From contig NZ_JAUHTR010000004.1 of NCBI RefSeq assembly GCF_030418125.1, positions 62,001 through 126,000 on the forward strand: a stretch of DNA of 64,000 nucleotides, read 5' to 3'. The translations under genes were made by a program, and so were the position numbers. Numbering within the stretch: the stretch's first letter is position 1; each line of letters starts with the position of its first letter. The stretch is from Fictibacillus fluitans (GTDB lineage Bacteria > Bacillota > Bacilli > Bacillales > Fictibacillaceae). Under the pieces are notes generated by a model, which worked only from the letters and a program-made list of their open reading frames with translations, searched no databases and was not told the DNA's origin. Positions 40,689 to 49,273 of the stretch are shown here, one piece after another.

Positions 40689-42830
40689 ATGAATGGGCTG
40701 ATGATTTTAAACTGGATTGCCTTTATTCTTGTAACCGCTTACGCCATTTATTTATTTTCCTATGTGGTCAAAACGCGGTATGAATTCATCAAAATGGGGA
40801 AAAAAGTCGAATTCGACCATACGGTCCAGGAACGCATAAAAGCGGTGCTGGTCAATGTGTTCGGTCAGAAAAAGCTTTTAAAAGATAAAAAGAGCGGTGC
40901 AATCCATGTCATGTTCTTCTATGGATTCCTACTCGTCCAATTCGGTGCCATTGATTTCATTTGGAAAGGGCTTGCCCCAGGGTCGCACCTGCCGTTGGGA
41001 CCGGTTTACCCTGCTTTTACATTCTTCCAGGAAATCGTCACGTTTGTCATCCTGGTCGCTGTTGTATGGGCCTTTTACCGCCGGTATGTCGAAAAGCTGG
41101 TCCGGCTGAAACGCGGATTTAAGGCAGGGCTTGTACTGCTTTTCATCGGCGGACTTATGCTTTCGGTTCTTCTCGGAAATGCCATGGAAATTCTTTGGCA
41201 TAATCTCGAGCTTCACTGGACGGCACCTATTGCCTCAGGCCTGGCTTATCTATTTGGATGGCTGCCGCAGACTGCCGTTGTAACGGTATTCTTTATCGCC
41301 TGGTGGGCCCACTTGCTGTTCCTGCTGACCTTCCTTGTCTATGTGCCGCAATCAAAGCATGCTCACTTAATCGCGGGCCCGCTCAATGTTTGGCTTGGAC
41401 GAAAGGATAAGGTTGGAAAGCTGGCATCCATCAATTTTGAGGATGAAACGCAGGAAGTGTTCGGTGTTAACCGGGTGGAAGACTTTAACCAGAAACAACT
41501 GGTCGACCTGTATGCCTGTGTGGAATGCGGACGCTGTACCAATGTTTGTCCGGCAACCGGAACAGGCAAAATGCTTTCGCCAATGGATATGATTATAAAA
41601 ATAAGAGATCACCTTACAGAAAAAGGAGCGGCTGTCACCTCGCGCACGCCTTGGATGCCTGCATTTGCCTTCTCAAACACGAGGGGCAATCAAATTGCCT
41701 TTGAAGCAGCAGGCAAGGGTGACGCGGCAAAAGAAATGGCTGCAGCCACTGAAGGCAGCTCAGCCTTCAAATTTGATTACAATATTGAACTGATCGGGGA
41801 GGTCATGACCGAGGAAGAGATCTGGGCATGTACGACCTGCAGAAACTGTGAAGATCAATGTCCGGTTATGAATGAGCATGTCGATAAAATTATTGATATG
41901 AGACGCTATCTTGTACTCACAGAAGGTAAAGTGGATGCCGATGCCAAGCGTGCCATCCAGAATATCGAAAAACAAGGGAATCCGTGGGGAATCTCGAAGA
42001 AAGAAAGAGAAAACTGGCGGGAGCTTCGCGAAGACGTTTCCATTCCGACAGTAAAAGAAATGGAGAAGGCCGGAGAAGAGTTTGAATACCTGTTCTGGGT
42101 GAGCTCTATGGGAGCTTACGATAACCGCAGCCAGAAGATTGCCCTTGCTTTCGCCAAAATCATGAATGAGGCCGGTGTGAAATTTGCCATTCTTGGCAAC
42201 AAGGAAAAAAATTCAGGAGATACGCCAAGGCGTATCGGAAATGAGTTCTTGTTCCAGGAAATTTGCACGAGCAACATTGCCTTGTTTGAAAAACACAATG
42301 TAAAGAAAATCATTACGATTGATCCGCACGCGTTCAATACATTCAAAAACGAGTATCCGGAGTTTGGGTTTGATGGAGAGGTTTATCATCATACCGAGCT
42401 TCTGGCAGAGTGGATCAAAGAAGGGCGCATTACACCGAAGTTTGAAGTGGATGAGGTCATTACGTACCATGATTCCTGCTACCTCGGCCGCTACAACGAG
42501 GTTTATGAGCCGCCACGCGAGATTTTAAAAGCCATCCCGGGCGTAAAGCTTGTTGAAATGAACCGCAATCGCCAAAACGGCATGTGCTGCGGCGCCGGCG
42601 GAGGCATGATGTGGATGGAAGAAAAAGCCGGCCAGCGGGTAAACGTTGCCCGTACCGAACAGGCGCTTGAAGTGAATCCGACCATGATCGGAAGCGGCTG
42701 CCCGTTCTGCCTCACCATGCTTAGTGATGGCACGAAAGCCAAAGAAGTGGAAGACAAGGTGCAAACGCTGGATGTCGTTGAGATTCTCGAGCGTTCCCTT
42801 TTCCAGCCTGAGAAAGCAGTCGTTCAGTAA
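40689..42830 (+). CDS. fadF: Membrane iron-sulphur oxidoreductase FadF
   Basis: About 713 residues. The N-terminal ~250 residues are a five-to-six-helix, NarI-like haem b membrane domain (His pairs in WHNLELHW and AWWAHLLF). Next is a double 4Fe-4S ferredoxin domain (CVECGRCTNVCP and CTTCRNCEDQCP), then two CCG cysteine-rich domains of HdrB/GlpC type (around HDSCYLGRYN, MCCGAGGG and GSGCPFCLTM). It probably passes electrons from acyl-CoA dehydrogenases via ETF to menaquinone. ATG 40689 has the best spacing from AAGGGAG. The FadR-like promoter and the beta-oxidation operon downstream fit this role. Confidence 0.88.
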   Translation: MNGLMILNWIAFILVTAYAIYLFSYVVKTRYEFIKMGKKVEFDHTVQERIKAVLVNVFGQKKLLKDKKSGAIHVMFFYGFLLVQFGAIDFIWKGLAPGSHLPLGPVYPAFTFFQEIVTFVILVAVVWAFYRRYVEKLVRLKRGFKAGLVLLFIGGLMLSVLLGNAMEILWHNLELHWTAPIASGLAYLFGWLPQTAVVTVFFIAWWAHLLFLLTFLVYVPQSKHAHLIAGPLNVWLGRKDKVGKLASINFEDETQEVFGVNRVEDFNQKQLVDLYACVECGRCTNVCPATGTGKMLSPMDMIIKIRDHLTEKGAAVTSRTPWMPAFAFSNTRGNQIAFEAAGKGDAAKEMAAATEGSSAFKFDYNIELIGEVMTEEEIWACTTCRNCEDQCPVMNEHVDKIIDMRRYLVLTEGKVDADAKRAIQNIEKQGNPWGISKKERENWRELREDVSIPTVKEMEKAGEEFEYLFWVSSMGAYDNRSQKIALAFAKIMNEAGVKFAILGNKEKNSGDTPRRIGNEFLFQEICTSNIALFEKHNVKKIITIDPHAFNTFKNEYPEFGFDGEVYHHTELLAEWIKEGRITPKFEVDEVITYHDSCYLGRYNEVYEPPREILKAIPGVKLVEMNRNRQNGMCCGAGGGMMWMEEKAGQRVNVARTEQALEVNPTMIGSGCPFCLTMLSDGTKAKEVEDKVQTLDVVEILERSLFQPEKAVVQ

Positions 42831-42858
42831 TCTAGTAGTCCAGGGTTGGATGGAAGTG

Positions 42859-43067
42859 GTTAATTTCCGTTTCAGGCTGCTCGCTTTTACCGGCGTAAAC
42901 GCCTACTTTCGCAGGGCGGGCGGTGAGCCTGTTACCGGCGTAAACGCCTCCTTAGTCTCACCTGTCCCGCTAGTCCTGCAGGACAAGGAACACTTCGGGC
43001 AAAACATCGCACGAAGAAAATGTGATCTTCATTTTCGAGGAGTCTCGCACCCTCCACTCCAATTAAC
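42859..43067 (-). repeat. Intergenic structured repeat, copy 4 (209 bp, reverse orientation)
   Basis: Termini GTTAATT and AATTAAC; both ends carry a change relative to GTTGATT/AATCAAC, and pairing is kept. Compared with the other copies it has an inserted ~40-bp segment near the GCGAGACTCC end (with the inner repeat CGAAGAAAATGTGATCTTCATTTTCG read in two halves) and a duplicated CCGGCGTAAACGCCT. It separates fadF from the thiolase operon. Confidence 0.85.
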
Positions 43068-43184
43068 TGAACAACGAAGCTTCTTCATAAAGAATGCACC
43101 CAAATCAACTTGCTTTAAAAGAGTTATAAAAAGAGAGAAACCTGCTGTCCTTTGGGCTGCAGGTTACTCCATGGTTAAGGATCG

Positions 43185-43222
43185 ACCGAGCGTTCGCTCA
43201 GTACAAGTTGAAAGCGTTTACT
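43185..43222 (+). promoter_or_regulatory. TetR-type operator and full-consensus cre before the thiolase operon
   Basis: ACCGAGCGTTCGCTCAGT (43185-43202) is an 18-bp inverted repeat with one mismatch, like operators of TetR regulators of acyl-CoA catabolism; a TetR gene lies in the operon. Five bases on, TTGAAAGCGTTTACT (43208-43222) fits the cre consensus WTGNAANCGNWNNCW at every position. A TGGTTAAGG -10-like element lies just upstream, so both sites would sit downstream of the promoter and block it. Confidence 0.65.
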
Positions 43223-43240
43223 AATAAGGAGGAAATCAAA

Positions 43241-44422
43241 ATGGCAAAAACGGTAATTGTCAGCGGTGTCCGTACACCCATCGGAAAATTTGGAGGAGGA
43301 TTAAGCACCCTTTCGGCATCTGATCTCGGAGCCGTGGCTGTTAAGGAAGCGTTGAAGCGAGCTGGAGTAGGAGCCGATCAGGTTGGTGAGCTGATCCTTG
43401 GCTGTGTGCTTCAGGGCGGACAGGGACAGATCCCTTCACGCCAGGCTGCCCAAAAAGCAGGATTGCCCTGGGAAGTAAAGACAGAGACCATCAACAAAGT
43501 GTGTGCATCAGGCATGCGGAGCGTCACCATGGGTGACCAGATTATCCGTGCGGGAGATGAAGACCTCATCGTAGCGGGCGGAATGGAATCCATGAGCAAT
43601 GCTCCGTATATTCTTCCGAAGGCGCGCTGGGGCTACCGAATGGGAGATGGCCAGGTGAAAGACTTGATGACACATGACGGTCTTACCTGCTCCTTTACAG
43701 GCGTCCACATGGGCACCTATGGCAACGATGTGGCAAAGGAACTGGAGATCTCGCGTGAAAAACAGGATGAGTGGGCGCTGCGCAGTCATCAGCGGGCCGT
43801 TGCCGCAACGGATAACGGAACGTTTGCTGAAGAAATCATCTCGGTTGAGGTTCCTCAGCGAAAGGGCGATCCGGTCGTTGTTTCAGCGGATGAAGCACCA
43901 AGAAAAGACACTTCTCTTGAACGGTTATCCAAGCTTGCTCCTGTCTTTTCTGCGGATGGAACCATCTCGGCCGGAAATGCACCAGGCGTAAATGACGGAG
44001 CGGCGGCGCTTGTTCTTATGTCAGAGGAACGGGCCCAAAAAGAGGAAAAAGAAATCATGGCCACCATTCTTGGCCATACAGCGCTTGCGGTGGAAGCGAA
44101 GGATTTTCCGAAAACACCGGGTCTGGTCATTAATGAATTGCTCAAGAAGACAGGAAAAACACTGGATGAAATTGATTTGTTTGAGATTAATGAAGCATTT
44201 GCGGCTGTTGCGCTGACAAGCGCGGAGCTTGCCGGCCTGGACCTGGAGAAGGTCAATGTAAACGGCGGTGCGGTGGCACTCGGACACCCGATCGGAGCCA
44301 GCGGCGCGAGAATCATTGTTTCATTGATTCATGAGTTAAAACGCCGGGGCGGCGGCCTCGGAATCGCATCGATCTGTTCCGGAGGCGGGCAAGGCGACGC
44401 CATCCTGCTTGAAGTGAAGTAA
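43241..44422 (+). CDS. Acetyl-CoA acetyltransferase (thiolase)
   Basis: 393 residues. The acylated Cys88 is in [10 protein letters not shown], the basic His in [17 protein letters not shown], and the second Cys in [11 protein letters not shown]. The fold is complete. It cleaves acetoacetyl-CoA (or longer 3-oxoacyl-CoA) to acetyl-CoA, or runs in reverse. First gene of a seven-gene operon, with AAGGAGG 9 nt before ATG. Gene order thiolase, 3-hydroxybutyryl-CoA dehydrogenase, acyl-CoA dehydrogenase resembles mmgABC of B. subtilis, which is CcpA-repressed and sporulation-induced; the cre here agrees. Confidence 0.92.
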   Translation: MAKTVIVSGVRTPIGKFGGGLSTLSASDLGAVAVKEALKRAGVGADQVGELILGCVLQGGQGQIPSRQAAQKAGLPWEVKTETINKVCASGMRSVTMGDQIIRAGDEDLIVAGGMESMSNAPYILPKARWGYRMGDGQVKDLMTHDGLTCSFTGVHMGTYGNDVAKELEISREKQDEWALRSHQRAVAATDNGTFAEEIISVEVPQRKGDPVVVSADEAPRKDTSLERLSKLAPVFSADGTISAGNAPGVNDGAAALVLMSEERAQKEEKEIMATILGHTALAVEAKDFPKTPGLVINELLKKTGKTLDEIDLFEINEAFAAVALTSAELAGLDLEKVNVNGGAVALGHPIGASGARIIVSLIHELKRRGGGLGIASICSGGGQGDAILLEVK

Positions 44423-44442
44423 ATAAAAAGGGGGATTTATTT

Positions 44443-45294
44443 ATGAACGTTCAAACCATCATGGTCATCGGAGCAGGGCAAATGGGCTCAGGCATTGCGC
44501 AGGTTTGCGCCATGGCCAATTATAAAGTGTATCTGCACGACCTGAAGGAGGAATACGTCCAAAAGGGAGTGTCTTCGGTTGCCGCGCAATTGTCGCGCCA
44601 GGTGGACAAAGGCCGGATGACGGCTGAAGACCGTGACGGTGTTTTAGGCCGCCTTCATCCATCCACCAGCATTCAAAACGCTGCAGAAGCAGATTTGATC
44701 ATCGAGGCTGTCGTGGAAAACATGGATGTAAAAACGCAGGTGTTTAAAATGCTTGATGAGATGGCGCCCGAGCATGCGATTCTTGCGAGCAATACCTCTT
44801 CCCTGCCGATTACAGAAATTGCGGCGGTAACGAAGCGGCCGGAAAAAGTCATTGGCATGCACTTCATGAATCCGGTCCCGGTAATGAAACTCGTAGAAAT
44901 TATCCGCGGACTGCAGACAAGCGACGAAGTATACGAAACGATAGAATCCATCACCAAAAATATCGGCAAGGTCCCCGTGGAAGTTCAGGACTTTCCCGGC
45001 TTTATCTCCAACCGGATTTTAATGCCGATGATCAATGAGGCCATTTTTGCCCTCTATGAAGGTGTGGCAGAGCCGGAAGCTATTGATGAAATTATGAAAC
45101 TCGGAATGAACCATCCGATGGGGCCGCTCACATTGGCTGATTTCATCGGCCTCGATACCTGTCTTTATATCATGGAAACTCTTCAAGAAGGGTTTGGAGA
45201 CGATAAATACCGGCCATGCCCGCTTTTGCGTAAATATGTAAAAGCAGGCTGGCTCGGTAAGAAAACCGGCAAGGGGTTTTACACGTATAGCTGA
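44443..45294 (+). CDS. 3-hydroxybutyryl-CoA dehydrogenase
   Basis: 283 residues. The N-terminal NAD motif is VIGAGQMGSGIAQVCA, then ILASNTSSLPITEIA and GMHFMNPVPVMKLVEII, which carries the catalytic His of the His-Glu pair. The C-terminal helical domain has DFPGFISNRILMPMINEA and GMNHPMGPLTLADFIGLD. It oxidises (S)-3-hydroxybutyryl-CoA to acetoacetyl-CoA. AGGGGG lies about 8 nt before ATG, 20 nt after the thiolase. Equivalent to MmgB/Hbd. Confidence 0.93.
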   Translation: MNVQTIMVIGAGQMGSGIAQVCAMANYKVYLHDLKEEYVQKGVSSVAAQLSRQVDKGRMTAEDRDGVLGRLHPSTSIQNAAEADLIIEAVVENMDVKTQVFKMLDEMAPEHAILASNTSSLPITEIAAVTKRPEKVIGMHFMNPVPVMKLVEIIRGLQTSDEVYETIESITKNIGKVPVEVQDFPGFISNRILMPMINEAIFALYEGVAEPEAIDEIMKLGMNHPMGPLTLADFIGLDTCLYIMETLQEGFGDDKYRPCPLLRKYVKAGWLGKKTGKGFYTYS

Positions 45295-45325
45295 GGGCAG
45301 AAAAGCGTGACAGGGGGAATGAAAC

Positions 45326-46468
45326 GTGAATCTCACGTTTACAGAAGAACAGCTCATGATGCAAAAAATGGTGCGGGATTTTGCACATAAAGAGATTGCA
45401 CCAATCGTCGATGAGATGGATGAAAAAGATCAGTTTCCAACAGCGATTATAAAAAAAATGGCAGGTCTCGGCCTAATGGGGATTCCCATTCCCGAGGAAT
45501 ACGGCGGTGCAGGTATGGATTACACCTCCTACATCATCGCCATTCATGAGTTGTCAAAGGTGAGTGCCTCGGTGGGGGTGATCCTCTCTGTGCACACGAG
45601 TGTCGGAACGAACCCGATTCTCTACTTCGGAAATGAAGAACAAAAACATCGGTTCATTCCAAAGCTTGCGAGCGGTGAATATCTGGGGGCGTTTGCCCTG
45701 ACCGAGCCGGGTGCAGGGTCAGATGCGGCAGCTCTCAAAACAAAAGCCGTTAAAAAAGGCGATAAGTACATCCTGAACGGCTCCAAGATGTTCATTACGA
45801 ATGCTGGGGCTGCAGATACGTACATCGTGTTTGCCTCGACTTCACCGGAAGCGGGATCGAGAGGAATCTCAGCCTTTGTGGTTGAAAAAAATACCCCGGG
45901 CTTCTCCGTTGGAAAAAAAGAAAAGAAAATGGGGATGAACGGGTCCAATACGTGTGAAATTGTCTTTGAACAGGCAGAAGTACCGGTGGAAAACCGTCTG
46001 GGAGAAGAAGGCGAAGGATTTAAAATCGCCCTGAGCAATCTGGAGGCGGGAAGAATCGGCATTGCCGCCCAGTCGCTTGGAATTGCGGATGCGGGGCTTC
46101 ACTATTCCCTGGAATATGCGAAACAGCGCAAGCAGTTTGGAAAGCCGATCGGTGCCCAGCAAGGCCTCGCCTTTATGCTTGCAGATATGGCAACAAAGGT
46201 GGAAGCGGCGAAACTGCTGACCTATCGTGCGGCTAATTTGCGCAATCTTGGCATTCCGTGCAAAAAAGAAGCGTCCATGGCCAAGCTTGTTGCTTCACAA
46301 ACGGCCATGAAAGTAGCCATTGATGCCATCCAGGTTCATGGAGGCTATGGCTATACCAAGGAATATCCGGTGGAACGGCTGTTCCGGGATGCAAAAGTCT
46401 GTGAAATTTACGAAGGAACAAGTGAAATTCAACGAATCGTACTCAGCAAACAACTATTAGAAGATTAA
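45326..46468 (+). CDS. Short-chain acyl-CoA dehydrogenase 1
   Basis: 380 residues, FAD enzyme. Family motifs [19 protein letters not shown] and [19 protein letters not shown] are present, and the catalytic Glu lies in [12 protein letters not shown] near the C-terminus. It introduces the alpha-beta double bond into an acyl-CoA, passing electrons to ETF. Substrate is probably butyryl- or isobutyryl-CoA from the neighbours. GTG start with AGGGGG about 9 nt upstream. It is close to the second dehydrogenase (same length), likely an old tandem duplication. Confidence 0.9.
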   Translation: MNLTFTEEQLMMQKMVRDFAHKEIAPIVDEMDEKDQFPTAIIKKMAGLGLMGIPIPEEYGGAGMDYTSYIIAIHELSKVSASVGVILSVHTSVGTNPILYFGNEEQKHRFIPKLASGEYLGAFALTEPGAGSDAAALKTKAVKKGDKYILNGSKMFITNAGAADTYIVFASTSPEAGSRGISAFVVEKNTPGFSVGKKEKKMGMNGSNTCEIVFEQAEVPVENRLGEEGEGFKIALSNLEAGRIGIAAQSLGIADAGLHYSLEYAKQRKQFGKPIGAQQGLAFMLADMATKVEAAKLLTYRAANLRNLGIPCKKEASMAKLVASQTAMKVAIDAIQVHGGYGYTKEYPVERLFRDAKVCEIYEGTSEIQRIVLSKQLLED

Positions 46469-46487
46469 ACCGGGAGGCAAGAGAACT

Positions 46488-47630
46488 ATGCAATTTCAAC
46501 TTTCTGAAGAGCATGAAATGATCCGTAAGATGGTGCGGGACTTTGCGAAAAATGAAGTAGAGCCGACAGCGGCAGAACGGGATGAAGAGGAGCGCTTTGA
46601 CCGTCACCTTTTTGACCAGATGGCGGAGCTCGGCCTGGCGGGTATTCCCTGGCCGGAAGAATACGGCGGAATCGGGGGCGACTACCTTGGCTATGTGATT
46701 GCTGTAGAGGAGCTGTCGCGCGTATGTGCATCAACAGGCGTAACCCTGTCCGCTCATACATCACTTGCCGGCTGGCCAATCTTTAAATTCGGATCAGAAG
46801 AGCAAAAGCAGAAGTTTCTCCGTCCCATGGCAGAAGGCACGAAAATGGGTGCCTACGGACTGACTGAGCCAGGATCGGGATCCGATGCTTCGAGCATGAA
46901 AACCACCGCCCAAAAAGACGGTGATGACTATATTATCAATGGTTCCAAAATTTTCATTACGAATGCCGGCGAGGCAGAAATTTATGTGGTGTTTGCCATG
47001 ACGGATCAGTCTGCAGGGCACCGCGGCATCTCCGCGTTTATCATTGAAAAGGGAACTCCTGGCTTTTCGTTTGGCAAAAAGGAAAAGAAGCTCGGCATCC
47101 GCTCTTCGCCAACACTGGAACTGATTATGGAGGACTGCAGAGTGCCTGCAGAGAATCTTCTGGGGAAAGAAGGCGAAGGCTTTAAAATCGCCATGATGAC
47201 ACTGGATGGCGGCCGCAACGGCATAGCTGCACAGGCCGTCGGAATCGCCCAGGGCGCGCTCGATGCTGCAGTCACATATGCCAAAGAAAGAAAGCAGTTC
47301 GGCAAGTCGATCGGCCAGAACCAGGGCATCGGCTTCAAATTGGCTGATATGGCGACCAAGGTGGAAGCGGCAAGGCTTCTGACCTATCAGGCAGCTTGGC
47401 GCGAGAGCCAGGGATTACCTTATGGAAAAGAGTCAGCCATGTCCAAATTGTTTGCAGGGGATATCGCGATGGAAGTGACAACAGACGCTGTTCAAGTATT
47501 CGGTGGATACGGGTATACAAAAGAATATCCTGTTGAACGGTATATGCGTGATGCGAAAATCACCCAAATTTATGAAGGAACACAGGAAATCCAGCGGCTG
47601 GTCATTTCCAAAATGCTGCTGAAAGATTAA
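46488..47630 (+). CDS. Short-chain acyl-CoA dehydrogenase 2
   Basis: 380 residues. Motifs [19 protein letters not shown] and [19 protein letters not shown], with the catalytic Glu in [12 protein letters not shown]. It diverges from dehydrogenase 1 in the substrate-binding helices, so one may take straight-chain and the other 2-methyl-branched short acyl-CoA (inference from the adjacent isobutyryl-CoA mutase). GGGAGG precedes ATG by about 9 nt; 19-nt spacing from the previous gene. Confidence 0.9.
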   Translation: MQFQLSEEHEMIRKMVRDFAKNEVEPTAAERDEEERFDRHLFDQMAELGLAGIPWPEEYGGIGGDYLGYVIAVEELSRVCASTGVTLSAHTSLAGWPIFKFGSEEQKQKFLRPMAEGTKMGAYGLTEPGSGSDASSMKTTAQKDGDDYIINGSKIFITNAGEAEIYVVFAMTDQSAGHRGISAFIIEKGTPGFSFGKKEKKLGIRSSPTLELIMEDCRVPAENLLGKEGEGFKIAMMTLDGGRNGIAAQAVGIAQGALDAAVTYAKERKQFGKSIGQNQGIGFKLADMATKVEAARLLTYQAAWRESQGLPYGKESAMSKLFAGDIAMEVTTDAVQVFGGYGYTKEYPVERYMRDAKITQIYEGTQEIQRLVISKMLLKD

Positions 47631-47640
47631 GGAGGAAACC

Positions 47641-48594
47641 ATGCATCCTTTGGCCGAACGCATACAAAACAAAGATGAACGGGCACTTGCGAGAGCCATT
47701 TCCTACGTCGAAAACGATCACCCTGAAAAACTGGATTTGTTAAAGGACATTCATGCGATGCAAAAGAAGGCTCATTATGTGGGCCTGACCGGATCGCCAG
47801 GTGCTGGCAAGAGCTCTCTTGTTAACCGGCTGATCACCTATCTTCGGAGTCTTAACCTGACCGTTGGGGTGGTTGCGGTTGATCCGACCAGCCCGTTCAG
47901 CGGAGGGGCGATTTTGGGAGACCGTGTCCGCATGAGTGAACATTTTACAGATCCAGATGTTTTCATTCGCAGCATGGGAACGCGGGGCAGCCTCGGCGGT
48001 CTCGCGCGGACGACAAAGGAAACCGTTCGGCTGATGGATGCCTTCGGGTTTGACGTCATATTGATTGAGACAGTCGGTGTCGGCCAGTCAGAGCTCGATA
48101 TCATGAAGATTGCTGACAGCATTGCGGTTGTTTTGAACCCGGGAAGCGGTGACGTTGTCCAGGTCTTTAAAGCAGGGATTATGGAAATCGCCGACTTGTT
48201 CATCGTGAACAAAGCGGATCTTCCCGGCGTTCCCAAGCTTTTATCCGAAATTGATTCAATGCTGGATCTGGTTAAGCATGATGCACCCTACCGGCCTCCG
48301 GTGGTCCAGACGATTTCAGTACAGAACAAGGGCCTTGAAGAAGTATGGGGTGAGCTGATATCGCATCGTGCCTATTTAGAGGAGAGCGGTGAGGGACACG
48401 AGCGGCGGGCGCGCAGCCTGAAACAGGAAGTGATTGAAGTCGTTCATTATGAATTGATGCGGACTCTTCTTTTAAAAGAAGAGAAGGGTGGATTCCAGTG
48501 GGTGGCCGATGTACAGGATGGAAGTCTCGATCCTTATACTGCCGCAGAGGAAATTCTTGAACGATGGAATAAAAACCAGGACGGAAAGGAGTGA
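47641..48594 (+). CDS. meaB: MeaB-type G-protein chaperone (ArgK family)
   Basis: 317 residues. GTPase motifs: Walker A GLTGSPGAGKSSLVNRL, switch-region AVDPTSPFSGGAILGDR, DVILIETVGVGQSE and the base-recognition NKADLPGVP. MeaB protects and reloads B12-dependent acyl-CoA mutases. The operon's mutase IcmF already contains its own fused G domain, so this stand-alone copy is notable. AAGGAGG lies 5 nt before ATG. Its stop overlaps the ribosome binding site of the TetR gene. Confidence 0.92.
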   Translation: MHPLAERIQNKDERALARAISYVENDHPEKLDLLKDIHAMQKKAHYVGLTGSPGAGKSSLVNRLITYLRSLNLTVGVVAVDPTSPFSGGAILGDRVRMSEHFTDPDVFIRSMGTRGSLGGLARTTKETVRLMDAFGFDVILIETVGVGQSELDIMKIADSIAVVLNPGSGDVVQVFKAGIMEIADLFIVNKADLPGVPKLLSEIDSMLDLVKHDAPYRPPVVQTISVQNKGLEEVWGELISHRAYLEESGEGHERRARSLKQEVIEVVHYELMRTLLLKEEKGGFQWVADVQDGSLDPYTAAEEILERWNKNQDGKE

Positions 48595-48599
48595 CAGTT

Positions 48600-49232
48600 T
48601 TGGCGAGAAAGGAAGTACCTTCGCTTGTTAAGGATGAAAAGCTCATCGAAAAAAGGCGGGGAGAAATGGTCAAGGCAGCGGTCAATCTGTTTAAAGAAAA
48701 TGGCTTTCACCGGACGACCACAAGGGAAATCGCGAAAGCTTCAGGCTTCAGCATCGGCACGCTTTATGAATATATCCGGTCAAAGGAAGATATCTTGTAC
48801 CTGGTTTGTGACAGCATTTATGAGGGAGTCCGGGAAAAGCTCAATGAACAGATCGGCACAACGGAAGGCAGCGTTGATCATGTGAAGAAGGCAATTGCCG
48901 TTTATTTTAACGTGGTGGATGAAATGCAGGATGAAGTGCTTGTCATGTACCAGGAAGCCAAGTCACTGTCACGGGAAGCGCTGCCTTATGTGCTGAAAAG
49001 GGAGCTGGAGATGACGGCGATTTTTGAGGAGCTTATCAGGCAGACGGTGGAGCAGGGAGAACTCGATCTGAACGAAGAGGAAGTAAGGCTGCTGGCCCAC
49101 AACATATTGGTTCATGGACAGATGTGGACGTTCCGGCGCTGGAGCCTCAGAAAAGAATACAGTTTGGAAGAGTACACCAACATGCAGACACAATTGCTTT
49201 TGTACGGGGTCAAAAATAAAAGTCTCATTTGA
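48600..49232 (+). CDS. TetR family regulator of the acyl-CoA operon
   Basis: About 210 residues. The helix-turn-helix region is TTTREIAKASGFSIGTLYEYIRSKEDILYLV (about residues 36-66, cited in part: ASGFSIGTLYEYIRSKEDI). The C-terminal part (from VMYQEAKSLSREALPYVL) resembles TetR regulators of fatty acid degradation that sense acyl-CoA. TTG start with AAAGGAG 8 nt upstream; the GTG at 48591 overlaps that site. Encoded inside the operon, it probably binds the inverted repeat at 43185-43202 and controls its own operon. Confidence 0.85.
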   Translation: MARKEVPSLVKDEKLIEKRRGEMVKAAVNLFKENGFHRTTTREIAKASGFSIGTLYEYIRSKEDILYLVCDSIYEGVREKLNEQIGTTEGSVDHVKKAIAVYFNVVDEMQDEVLVMYQEAKSLSREALPYVLKRELEMTAIFEELIRQTVEQGELDLNEEEVRLLAHNILVHGQMWTFRRWSLRKEYSLEEYTNMQTQLLLYGVKNKSLI

Positions 49233-49273
49233 GAGAATAACAGTAAAACAGGGTCAGAGAGGAGCAGGGATTA

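Noticed and set aside
42724-43224. Frame running through intergenic repeat copy 4
   Set aside because: It crosses the end of fadF, the repeat and the promoter of the next operon; no start signal. The repeat family is non-coding in all copies.
43068-43240. Cobalamin riboswitch for the icmF operon
   Set aside because: No B12-box-like sequence is present and the leader is too short.
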